Source: an uncultured bacterium
Lineage (GTDB): Bacteria; Planctomycetota; UBA8108
Assembly (NCBI GenBank): GCA_913050545.1
Contig: CAJWZY010000108.1
Span: 1 to 7,122, forward strand
Length of the DNA: 7,122 nucleotides
Reading direction: 5' to 3'
Part shown: in pieces, positions 1 through 5,949 of the stretch
Layout: the number at the start of each line of letters is the position of its first letter
How positions within the stretch are numbered: the first letter of the stretch is position 1
The notes under the pieces: model-generated
Seen by the model: only the letters and a program-made list of their open reading frames with translations
Databases searched by the model: none
What the model was told of the DNA's origin: nothing
Position numbers and translations under genes: made by a program

Positions 1-1
1 C

Positions 2-433
2 TACTCAAAAGCTGCCGGCGAATCACCAGTGTGTTTTGAAGCCGCGGTTCCAACCTACCCCTGGCTCATCTGGAACAAGCTCTCTGACCCGGCCGAGGTT
101 CAGCGCTGGTGGCCCCAGTGTCCCCTCGCCGCCGTTCCGGCAGAGGGCTCCGCGCCACCGGAATGCGGCGGCCCCGCCAGCCGGGAGATCCTCAGGCTGG
201 AGCCGCCTGCGCACCTCGAACACGACTGGCACTGGAAGAACGAAACCGTCAGCCGGGTTGAGTGGGTGATCGATGAAACCGAGGACGATACGATCATCTC
301 CCTCACTGACCACAACCCGGCCAAAAAGGCTGCTAACCGGATCCAGAGGGCAATCTACTGGGCAAGTACCCTGCTCAGCCTCCTGCAGGTAAGCCGTACA
401 GGGGCGGCCCCGGGCGAATACCAGGAGGACTGA
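2..433 (+). CDS. SRPBCC / AHSA1-like domain protein, 5' end outside window
   Basis: The frame is open from the left edge, giving 143 visible residues before TGA. The start of the visible protein matches the first strand and helix of an SRPBCC (START/Bet v1-like, AHSA1 branch) domain: a beta strand around VCFEAAV (visible residues 10-16), then a W-x-x-L-S-D-P-x-E-x-x-R-W-W signature at residues 24-37. Alternating strands follow (REILRLEPP, LEHDWHW, SRVEWVIDE, TIISLTDHN), and a C-terminal amphipathic helix closes the domain (NRIQRAIYWASTLLSLL). The family binds small hydrophobic ligands or acts as a chaperone accessory; the ligand here is unknown. The GTG at 29 is unlikely to be the true start because it lies inside strand one and lacks a Shine-Dalgarno sequence, so the gene probably begins upstream. 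The stop overlaps the start of the kinase gene, implying co-expression. Fold assignment is fairly sure; specific function is unknown. Confidence 0.75.
   Translation, partial: YSKAAGESPVCFEAAVPTYPWLIWNKLSDPAEVQRWWPQCPLAAVPAEGSAPPECGGPASREILRLEPPAHLEHDWHWKNETVSRVEWVIDETEDDTIISLTDHNPAKKAANRIQRAIYWASTLLSLLQVSRTGAAPGEYQED
423..428 (+). promoter_or_regulatory. Ribosome binding site of the kinase gene
   Basis: A full AGGAGG lies four bases before the ATG at 433, inside the last codons of the SRPBCC gene. Together with the TGATG stop/start overlap (431-435) it fixes the kinase start and indicates translational coupling. Confidence 0.8.
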
Positions 434-1437
434 TGAACACCCCCCTGCCGCTACAGGAACTCAGCGCCGCGCTCGGCGCCTTCCCGAAGCTCCGCGTCCT
501 CGTGCTTGGAGACCTGTTCCTCGATGAGTACCTCGAGGGGGAGATGTTCGAGATCTCCAGGGAGGGCCCCATCCCGGTGGTGAAGCTTGCTTCCCGCGTT
601 CGCACGGCGGGAGCCGCCGGCAACCTGGCCTGCTCGCTGAAGAATCTCGGAGCCCAGGTGTCTGTTCTCAGCCTTGTCGGCGAAGACCCCGCCGGAGAGG
701 AGCTGCTCAGGCAGCTCGAAAAGAAAAACATCGGTACCGAGTCCATCATCCGCCTGCCATCAAAACCGACCCTGACCTATACGAAGATTCGCGCCCGGGT
801 GGCCAATGCCCCGTCGAGGGAGATTCTCAGGCTGGATGTGCTCCCCGAAGAACCCATCGACAACTCCCTCGAAGACAGGGTTCTTTCTGTGCTCGGGGCG
901 GTAGCCAGCGAGCTGGACGCGATCATTGTCCTCGACCAGGTCCACCACCTGGTAACCCGGAGAATTCTCGATGAGCTGCCGGAGATAGCGGCTGCTCACA
1001 GGCTCTTCCTCCAGGGAAGCTCCCGCGAGCGATTGGCCGAATTCCATGACTTCAACCTTGTCATACCCAACGACCAGGAGGCCCGTGAAGCGCTGGGAAT
1101 CCCCGGGGAGAAGCTCCCTGCCGGGGAGCTGGCCGGGAAGCTGAAGCAACAGGGGGGCCACAAGGAGATTCTGCTGACCCTTGGACCCGACGGCATGGCG
1201 GCACTGGGCGAAAACCGCGAGGAGGCCATCCTCCTGCCGAGCCTGGCCGGGGAGGTGGTCGATGTTACCGGGGCCGGAGACGCGGTCTCATCCGCTGTCC
1301 TGCTTGGCAGGCTGGCGGGGTGGGATCTTCACTCAGCCGCCTCGGTGGCCAGCCACTGCGCCTCCATCGCCATTTCCCGCGCGGGCACCCATCACGTCAC
1401 CCTCCAGGAGCTGCAGGAAGCCCTCGGCGGGAATTGA
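433..1437 (+). CDS. PfkB-family sugar kinase, HldA/RfaE domain-I-like
   Basis: This is a 334-residue ribokinase/PfkB-fold kinase, predicted to be cytosolic and to transfer the ATP gamma-phosphate to a sugar or sugar phosphate. Closest by motif is D-glycero-beta-D-manno-heptose-7-phosphate kinase (first half of HldE/RfaE). Visible features are GDLFLDEY near the N terminus (26-33, substrate side), EISREGPIPVV (40-50), the glycine-rich GAAGN (60-64), TYTKIRA with LRLD (115-135), PNDQE (212-216), and the PfkB signature DVTGAGDAV (277-285) with D283 as the expected catalytic base and GAGD as the anion hole. The length suits a stand-alone kinase; the HldE nucleotidyltransferase half is absent. In place of the SDYxKG stretch of typical HldE proteins it reads LDQVHH (167-172). 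The ATG is set by the AGGAGG and the TGATG overlap with the upstream gene. The family is certain; heptose phosphate as substrate is inference, and another sugar is possible. Confidence 0.85.
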   Translation: MNTPLPLQELSAALGAFPKLRVLVLGDLFLDEYLEGEMFEISREGPIPVVKLASRVRTAGAAGNLACSLKNLGAQVSVLSLVGEDPAGEELLRQLEKKNIGTESIIRLPSKPTLTYTKIRARVANAPSREILRLDVLPEEPIDNSLEDRVLSVLGAVASELDAIIVLDQVHHLVTRRILDELPEIAAAHRLFLQGSSRERLAEFHDFNLVIPNDQEAREALGIPGEKLPAGELAGKLKQQGGHKEILLTLGPDGMAALGENREEAILLPSLAGEVVDVTGAGDAVSSAVLLGRLAGWDLHSAASVASHCASIAISRAGTHHVTLQELQEALGGN

Positions 1438-1461
1438 ATACCCGGCCGAGGCCCGGAAACA

Positions 1462-1498
1462 AGAAAAGCCAAGACCCCCTCGGGACCTCGGCTTTTCT
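1462..1498 (+). terminator. Intrinsic terminator after the kinase gene
   Basis: AGAAAAGCC (1462-1470) pairs perfectly with GGCTTTTCT (1490-1498). After one mismatch, AG/CT and CCC/GGG pairs extend the stem inward. The stem ends in a T-rich 3' arm and begins with an A-rich 5' arm, so it could stop transcription from either side, which suits its place between converging genes. It starts 24 bases after the kinase stop. Confidence 0.8.
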
Positions 1499-1583
1499 AT
1501 TTACCACCAGTCTCTTCACTTCCCCTCCGCCAGGGCGGCCACTCGGTTGAGAAGGCCATCGGCGCGCGACTCTAAGAAGAGCC

Positions 1584-1606
1584 GGTTGGAGTCCAAACCT
1601 CCAACC
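1584..1606. repeat. Perfect 8-bp inverted repeat, 7-base loop
   Basis: GGTTGGAG (1584-1591) and CTCCAACC (1599-1606) are exactly complementary around TCCAAAC. Neither side has a T-run, so it is not a standard terminator. A neighbouring CTCT/AGAG mini-stem (1570-1581) precedes it. GACTC (1568-1572) could alternatively pair with GAGTC (1589-1593), which would disrupt the main stem. It may be an RNA processing or 3'-end element; no family is recognised. Confidence 0.5.
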
Positions 1607-1802
1607 ATGGGAAGCGCTGGTGTACCACCACTTGTATCTTCAAAACAAGGCGAGCCCTCAAGCCGGTTCCTGCAATCCCCGGATCTACTTCAGGCCTCTC
1701 CCGTTTCTTTTCGCTCTCTCACCCTCGTGGTTGATCGGGATCTTACACAGCCGGGCTGGATGCGTCAAAGCCTTATTCCAATAACCCTGAAGTGGATGCC
1801 GG

Positions 1803-1841
1803 AAAAACGGCCTGAAACGGCCCTTTTGAGAAAGGGTGCCG
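1803..1841 (-). terminator. Candidate terminator of the SNF2 gene
   Basis: Read on the minus strand, downstream of the SNF2 stop, there is a hairpin CCCTTT-ctca-AAAGGG (1836-1821), extended by CGG/CCG beyond a two-base bulge. A smaller GGCC...GGCC stem (1822-1809) then leads directly into a run of five T (1807-1803). The strong stem is about ten bases from the T-run and the near stem has only four pairs, so this is a plausible rather than textbook terminator. Confidence 0.35.
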
Positions 1842-1906
1842 GCGCAGGGGAAAGCCGGAGGCAACAGGCCGGCGCACTGGAGCGGGCGGCTGAGAGATTG
1901 GCTGGT

Positions 1907-4900
1907 TTACTTGAAGAGGTATTCGAGGTCGTCCTTGCTGAGGTCTCGAATCACGTTGTCTGAGCCCGACACGATGGAGTCGGCCAGCTTCCTCTTTGAA
2001 TCCTGGAGATCGGCGATTCTCTCCTCGATTGATTCCCCCGAAACAAACCGGTAGGCGAAGACCTTCTTGTCCTGACCAATCCGGTGGGCCCGGTCGATCG
2101 CCTGGGCCTCGACAGCGGGATTCCACCAGGGGTCGAGGATGAAGACGTAGTCCGCAGCCGTCAGGTTGAGCCCAACCCCACCGGCCTTCAGGCTGATCAG
2201 GAAGAACTTCACGTTCGGATCGTTCTGGAAGTGGTCTACGCGCCCCTCCCGGTTGGTCGTCTTGCCATCGAGGTATTCGTAGACCTTCCCCTGGCTGTCA
2301 AGCTCCTTGCGCAGAAGCGCCAGCAGGGAGGTGAACTGGGAAAAGATCAGCACCTTGTGACCCTCGTCCTCAACCTCGTTCAGCATCGACAGGAGGGCCT
2401 TGAATTTTCCTGAGCTGTGCTTGGCGTACTCGTCATCGATCAGGCCCGGATGGCAGGCGGCCTGCCGCAACCGTAAAAGGGCCTCGAGAATATGGAGCTT
2501 CGACCGCGCCACACCATGCAGGGCGACCTTGTTGAGAATATTGCTCTTCGTGGCCCGCTTGAGCTTGTTGTAGATCTTCTTCTGCTCGGCCTCCATCTCG
2601 CAGGTGATCGTTTCCTCAATTTTCTCCGGAAGATCGGTGGCAACCTGCTCCTTCTTGCGCCGCAGGATGAAGGGACGCAAGGTGTCCCGCAGCCACTTGA
2701 TGCTGGCTGAATCGGCTTCCATGCCGGATCCAAACCGCGTCTTGAATGAAGAAGCCGAACCGAGCATATCAGGGTTGAGGAAGTTGTAGAGCGACCACAA
2801 CTCACCGAGATGGTTCTCGATCGGGGTACCACTCAGGATGAGCCGGCGCTCACCCTTCAATAACATCGCCGACTTGGCATTCTGTGATTCAGGGTTCTTG
2901 ATGGCCTGGCCTTCATCGAGAATCACGTAAAAGAACTTCTTCGCGTGGAGTTTCGCGATATCCCGGCGCAGGGTTCCGTAGGTCGTCAGGACAATATCGT
3001 AATCATCGAGATTGTCGAAGATCTTCGACCGTTTCGGGCCGGTATAGGAAACACCCTTGAGCCTGGGGGTAAACCGCTTGATCTCTCGCAGCCAGTTAAA
3101 GATCAGGGACTTGGGGCAAACGACAAGGCTGGGACCTTCGCGGCCTTCCTTCTTGAGCAGGTCAATGAGGGCCAGCGTCTGGACGGTTTTACCCAGGCCC
3201 ATATCATCTGCAAGGCACCCCCCCCAGGCCATCTGATCGAGAAAGCGCAGCCAGCCAAGACCTTCCTCCTGGTAGGCACGAAGCTCTCCCTCGAAGTCCT
3301 CTGATGGTCTGCAAGGCTCGATGCCCTTGAACCCGGCAAGGCGCTCGCGTTCGGCCTTGAAACCATCATCGAGCTTCGACTGGATATTCTCTGCCAGGAG
3401 CGAATCAATAACCGGCGACTGGTTTTTTCGGAAAATGAGCTTCTCCCCCCGCAGCTCTCCCATTTCCAGCCAGGGCGCGTTCTTTTCGAGCCACTCGAAC
3501 GGAAGCACTCCAATCTGCCCTTTTCCAAGGGTGACCCAGCGGCTGTCATCTTTAATCGCACTGATCAGGGCGGGTAAGCCCACCTTCAGGTCATCAAAAT
3601 GAACCGTGACCTCGAGCTCGATCAGGTCCGGCTCGGTCTTGACGTTCACCTCCATATCGGTGGGTGGACGGAAGGGGATCCCCTTGCCGGTGATGAGCCA
3701 GTTGCGCTCAAAAAGCTCGGGAACCACGTTCAGGAGCTTGTCTTCATCAAGGGAGACCACGTGGGTCTCCGGATTGTACCCAACACCCAGCCCTATCAGT
3801 CCAATTGACTGGGCGCCCTCCTGCTCGAGGTCGCGCACCACGACATGCCTGGTCCTTGAGGAGAAGAAACACCTTCCCGCGCGTTTTGTCCGAACACTGT
3901 CATCCTTGCCATAGCGGAAGATCACCTCGCCGATGACTCCCTGGTGGGCCTGCTCGAGCTTGAGCTCCGGCCTGGGCGCTTCATCGCGAACCAACTTAAT
4001 CCCCAGGTTGGCCGGGCCGCGAAGCGGGGGAAGAGTCGTAGATCGCTCGAACACCTTGTAGAGTTTTCCCAGGGCCCGCCTCGAGACCCGCTGGTACCTG
4101 CCCCGGCGCAACGCGCGCAACCACGAGGCCGAGCCCATAAAGTCAATCTCGGTAAGCCGGCCTGATTTTCTTACCAGGTACCCCTTTTCCCCATCCGCCA
4201 CGAGCAATGCATGTGATTCGAACGGCAGCTGGTGGTTATCCCGGACAAATCTCCCGGTCAGGTGGTACTCACCCGAGCGATTACCGAACTCCAGGGAAAG
4301 CTGGAATTCGTAGGGATCGAGAGTTTCCAGTTCAAGCGGCATGGTCTGCAGCCCGGCACCCGGCTCAACGTAGACCCGGCCGGTCTCGATCAGGAGCGGA
4401 ATCAGGCGGCGCCAGTTATCTTCACTCACATAGCAGGCACCGCTTCGCAGCAGGGCGGCCTTTCCGTAATGGTTGTTCGGAGCCCCCTTGCGGCCTGGGC
4501 GCGAACTCTTCCGCGTTTTTTTGCTCGCGGCATTTGCGGCAAGGGTGCGGGCCTTGGGCAGGCGCGTCACGAGGGTCGCGATCTGCCGGTCAAGTGGATC
4601 GGTCAGGCGGTTCACCAGCCCCCTGTCAGTCGAGACAGGAACCAGGTTGATGTCCTCGGCGGCCTCGTACTCTTCGGTGAAATAGTTGTAGGCGTACTTG
4701 ACCGCTCGCTTGCGGTCGTACATCTCGATATATCCTTCTCCCGCCAGGGGAGCGAAGCCTCCGATTACATAAACAATGCCGTCTTCTCCTGCCGGCACCT
4801 GCGGCAGGTTCCTGGTTTCATCGCGCAAGGCCCCGGCGGCTAACGCCCCGTTACTGTTGGCGCTGTTGTCAGGCGGCGCACCGGAAGCTCTGCGTCCATG

Positions 4901-5233
4901 CCTCCTGCCCTTGGGTCTTCCCCCCCCACCCTTGCGTGAAGATCTCGGACCTCTCCCGCGGCCGTGCTTGCCATGCTTGCCGTGGCCACGCGGCTTTCGT
5001 TCCTCGCCGGAGGATTTCTCCTGTACCGGTCTTTTCTTCACCTTCTTACCGCCACGCCCGGCACCGGAGCCGGAAGCTCCTTCACCAGGTGAATCTCCAT
5101 CAGCTGCCATGATCTCTCCTGCCGAAGACATGCCAGGCGGCAGCTCCGTGGGATCAGGGCCACCAATACCCTCCGCCCCCCCGGCAAAACCACCGGCGGG
5201 CTCAGGCGTATCGAATTGGTTCGTATCGTTCAC
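1907..5233 (-). CDS. Bacterial SNF2-family DNA-dependent ATPase / helicase-like protein
   Basis: The frame gives 1108 residues. Residues 1-60 are Gly/Ala/Pro-rich. Residues 61-117 are extremely basic (KKVKKR, GHGKHGKHG, KGGGGRPKGRRHGRR) and probably disordered, suited to nucleic-acid contact. Residues about 150-640 form the middle region typical of large bacterial SNF2 proteins; no CxC...CxH SWIM zinc finger is visible. The motor follows: LRAYQEEGLGWL (651-662), Walker A DDMGLGKT (676-683, K682), motif Ia VVCPKSL (704-710), motif II DEGQ (773-776), motif III SGTPIEN (801-807), motif IV VLIFSQF (961-967), motif V around LKAGGVGLNLT (1015-1025) and motif VI QAIDRAHRIGQ (1044-1054). All catalytic residues are intact. 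The family translocates on duplex DNA to remodel protein-DNA complexes; the target is unknown. The GTG start at 5233 has a poor ribosome site; ATG at 5110 (residue 42) has a much better one, giving 1067 residues. The stop is TAA. It is a single gene, convergent with the kinase. Confidence 0.93.
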   Translation of the reverse strand: MNDTNQFDTPEPAGGFAGGAEGIGGPDPTELPPGMSSAGEIMAADGDSPGEGASGSGAGRGGKKVKKRPVQEKSSGEERKPRGHGKHGKHGRGRGPRSSRKGGGGRPKGRRHGRRASGAPPDNSANSNGALAAGALRDETRNLPQVPAGEDGIVYVIGGFAPLAGEGYIEMYDRKRAVKYAYNYFTEEYEAAEDINLVPVSTDRGLVNRLTDPLDRQIATLVTRLPKARTLAANAASKKTRKSSRPGRKGAPNNHYGKAALLRSGACYVSEDNWRRLIPLLIETGRVYVEPGAGLQTMPLELETLDPYEFQLSLEFGNRSGEYHLTGRFVRDNHQLPFESHALLVADGEKGYLVRKSGRLTEIDFMGSASWLRALRRGRYQRVSRRALGKLYKVFERSTTLPPLRGPANLGIKLVRDEAPRPELKLEQAHQGVIGEVIFRYGKDDSVRTKRAGRCFFSSRTRHVVVRDLEQEGAQSIGLIGLGVGYNPETHVVSLDEDKLLNVVPELFERNWLITGKGIPFRPPTDMEVNVKTEPDLIELEVTVHFDDLKVGLPALISAIKDDSRWVTLGKGQIGVLPFEWLEKNAPWLEMGELRGEKLIFRKNQSPVIDSLLAENIQSKLDDGFKAERERLAGFKGIEPCRPSEDFEGELRAYQEEGLGWLRFLDQMAWGGCLADDMGLGKTVQTLALIDLLKKEGREGPSLVVCPKSLIFNWLREIKRFTPRLKGVSYTGPKRSKIFDNLDDYDIVLTTYGTLRRDIAKLHAKKFFYVILDEGQAIKNPESQNAKSAMLLKGERRLILSGTPIENHLGELWSLYNFLNPDMLGSASSFKTRFGSGMEADSASIKWLRDTLRPFILRRKKEQVATDLPEKIEETITCEMEAEQKKIYNKLKRATKSNILNKVALHGVARSKLHILEALLRLRQAACHPGLIDDEYAKHSSGKFKALLSMLNEVEDEGHKVLIFSQFTSLLALLRKELDSQGKVYEYLDGKTTNREGRVDHFQNDPNVKFFLISLKAGGVGLNLTAADYVFILDPWWNPAVEAQAIDRAHRIGQDKKVFAYRFVSGESIEERIADLQDSKRKLADSIVSGSDNVIRDLSKDDLEYLFK
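5116..5120 (-). promoter_or_regulatory. Strong internal ribosome binding site favouring a SNF2 start at 5110
   Basis: On the minus strand AGGAG (5120-5116) sits five bases before ATG at 5110-5108, codon 42 of the long frame. The long-frame GTG at 5233 has only a weak purine-rich stretch (GAAAGAAAATAGAAA) before it. The basic tail and motor are retained with either start, so this site probably decides the true N terminus. Confidence 0.5.
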
Positions 5234-5293
5234 TTTCTATTTTCTTTCATCTCTCCGGATCAACCGGAACTCAGTGAGCCCTGATTGCCGGAA

Positions 5294-5313
5294 TTGCCTC
5301 GTCTTGGAGGCAG
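5294..5313 (-). repeat. Small hairpin in the SNF2 leader
   Basis: TGCCTC (5295-5300) pairs exactly with GAGGCA (5307-5312) around a six-base loop and can be extended by three A-T pairs past a one-base bulge. A second stem, TCCGG/CCGGA (5254-5258 and 5264-5268), lies closer to the GTG start. If the SNF2 transcript begins upstream, both would be in its 5' leader. No T-run follows, so neither is a terminator. Confidence 0.35.
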
Positions 5314-5598
5314 AATCCCACAGGGCCGGGGTCCGCAACACTTTCTGGACTGTGCCAGGTCTCTCTGCCGTACAATCCTGCCGGCGATTACCTGCATGGT
5401 CCTGCTGCAACCCATAAAACGGATTGGCTCGGTGCAAATGATTCTTCTGCTATCACTTACCGGTTTTCGAGGTCTCTGTCAGAACTGCGCGATTTCATGA
5501 CCGGGAATCCGCGCTTCAAAGCATTGTCCGGGTAGACCGTCCGTCACTCGACGTCCCAGACCCTGCTTATCGAGACGATCCCCTCCCACAAGGATCAC

Positions 5599-5634
5599 CA
5601 CACCGTGCCGGAACACACCACCAGGAACACACCA
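5599..5634. repeat. Direct repeats GGAACACACCA / CACACC
   Basis: GGAACACACCA occurs at 5610-5620 and again, identically, at 5624-5634, a 14-base period. A third, shorter CACACC lies at 5599-5604, so the core appears three times at steps of 15 and 14 bases. Iterated short direct repeats in a divergent promoter region resemble a transcription-factor array, but no known factor is recognised and this could be chance low complexity. Confidence 0.5.
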
Positions 5635-5711
5635 TTGCCTCCCTCAGCGGAATCGACGCCCGGAATGCCCTTGGGCCGCTAAGAACCGACCCCTCCGAAA
5701 CGTCTTTATCC

Positions 5712-5739
5712 CCGACACTTAAGTCACTATCAGCATAAT
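5712..5739 (+). promoter_or_regulatory. Possible distal sigma70-type promoter
   Basis: CATAAT (5734-5739) lies in the most AT-rich part of the window, 16 bases after CCGACA (5712-5717), which keeps the GACA half of a -35 box. Transcripts from here would have a leader of roughly 200 bases before the protease. The match is weak. Confidence 0.25.
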
Positions 5740-5762
5740 ATATATCGGCCCGGTAAACACTT

Positions 5763-5779
5763 CTTATTGGCAAAATAAG
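5763..5779. repeat. AT-rich inverted repeat
   Basis: CTTATT (5763-5768) and AATAAG (5774-5779) are exactly complementary around GGCAA. The element lies just downstream of the AT-rich promoter-like patch and could be an operator or a weak leader hairpin; nothing more specific can be said. Confidence 0.3.
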
Positions 5780-5891
5780 CAGATTTCGCCGATTTGTCCT
5801 TCTTCGCGCCTACACGCCCACCTCCAACGCAGGGCGCCGGTCTCCATACTTTCTTTCAATCGGAATCCTGAGAGCTTGAGGCCTGATTTAC

Positions 5892-5900
5892 TGCTAAAAT
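5892..5900 (+). promoter_or_regulatory. Extended -10 promoter candidate for the S8 protease gene
   Basis: TGCTAAAAT is an extended -10 element (TGn followed by TAAAAT, five of six consensus bases). Transcription would start near 5907, about 40 bases before the start codon. The -35 position (around 5872-5877, GAGCTT) is poor, as is common with extended -10 promoters. Confidence 0.4.
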
Positions 5901-5932
5901 CGAGTCTGTACTGCCTGATTGGACCTTTACTT

Positions 5933-5946
5933 GTTCCCGGGGGAAC
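5933..5946 (+). promoter_or_regulatory. Inverted repeat overlapping the protease ribosome binding site
   Basis: GTTCCC (5933-5938) and GGGAAC (5941-5946) are perfect complements two bases apart. The right arm contains the only Shine-Dalgarno-like purine run (GGGGGA, 5939-5944), five bases before GTG at 5950. As RNA it could fold with a four-base loop and hide the ribosome site; as DNA it could be an operator. Confidence 0.5.
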
Positions 5947-5949
5947 GTG

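Larger units (their letters stand above)
1499..1906. other. Convergent intergenic region, no gene seen
   Basis: About 400 bases lie between the kinase terminator and the 3' end of the SNF2 gene. A plus-strand open frame crosses it, but it starts inside the kinase in another phase, runs through the terminator and resembles no protein family, so I treat it as chance. The stretch contains a perfect hairpin at 1584-1606, a candidate minus-strand terminator at 1803-1841, and a 9-base direct repeat GCCGGCGCA at 1838-1846 and 1868-1876. No tRNA T-loop consensus or other recognised RNA was found. Confidence 0.6.
5234..5949. other. Divergent intergenic region, no convincing gene
   Basis: About 716 bases separate the SNF2 and protease start codons. 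Short open frames exist on both strands (for example minus 5437-5237 and 5773-5567), but none has a ribosome site, domain-like composition or recognisable family. The SNF2 side (5234-5520) holds two small hairpins. The centre (5599-5634) holds CACACC-type direct repeats. An AT-rich patch lies at 5725-5780, and the promoter and operator-like sites of the protease lie at 5892-5946. No tRNA or known riboswitch signature was recognised. Confidence 0.6.

Noticed and set aside
183..836. Near-identical 19-mers (183-201 and 818-836) both encoding S-R-E-I-L-R-L in the SRPBCC and kinase genes
   Set aside because: Each copy falls where its own family expects such residues (strand of the SRPBCC fold; LLRLD segment of PfkB kinases), and similarity stops at the edges, so coincidence is likelier than duplication.
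1560..1640. Possible tRNA suggested by consecutive small stems
   Set aside because: There is no TTCGA-type T-loop, no acceptor stem pairing and no plausible anticodon arm at the right spacing.
1181..1963. A 260-codon plus-strand open frame starting inside the kinase and running into the SNF2 gene
   Set aside because: It is out of phase with the kinase, crosses the clear terminator at 1462-1498, overlaps the SNF2 3' end and has no recognisable family. GC-rich DNA readily gives long false frames.
1907..5233. SNF2 ATPase as part of an anti-phage system such as DISARM
   Set aside because: No methyltransferase, DrmA/B/C-like gene, nuclease, phospholipase-D domain or mobile element is visible. 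The protein has the layout of a general bacterial SNF2 remodeller and its neighbours are unrelated.
4232..5417. Two plus-strand open frames of about 200 codons antisense to the SNF2 gene
   Set aside because: They mirror the codon bias of the real gene, have Pro/Ser/Arg-rich shadow composition and no ribosome sites or domains.
5237..5437. A 66-codon minus-strand frame ending three bases before the SNF2 GTG, which could look like a coupled leader gene
   Set aside because: It has no Shine-Dalgarno sequence before its ATG and no hydrophobic or domain-like pattern. The close spacing to the GTG is the only support, and that GTG is itself doubtful.
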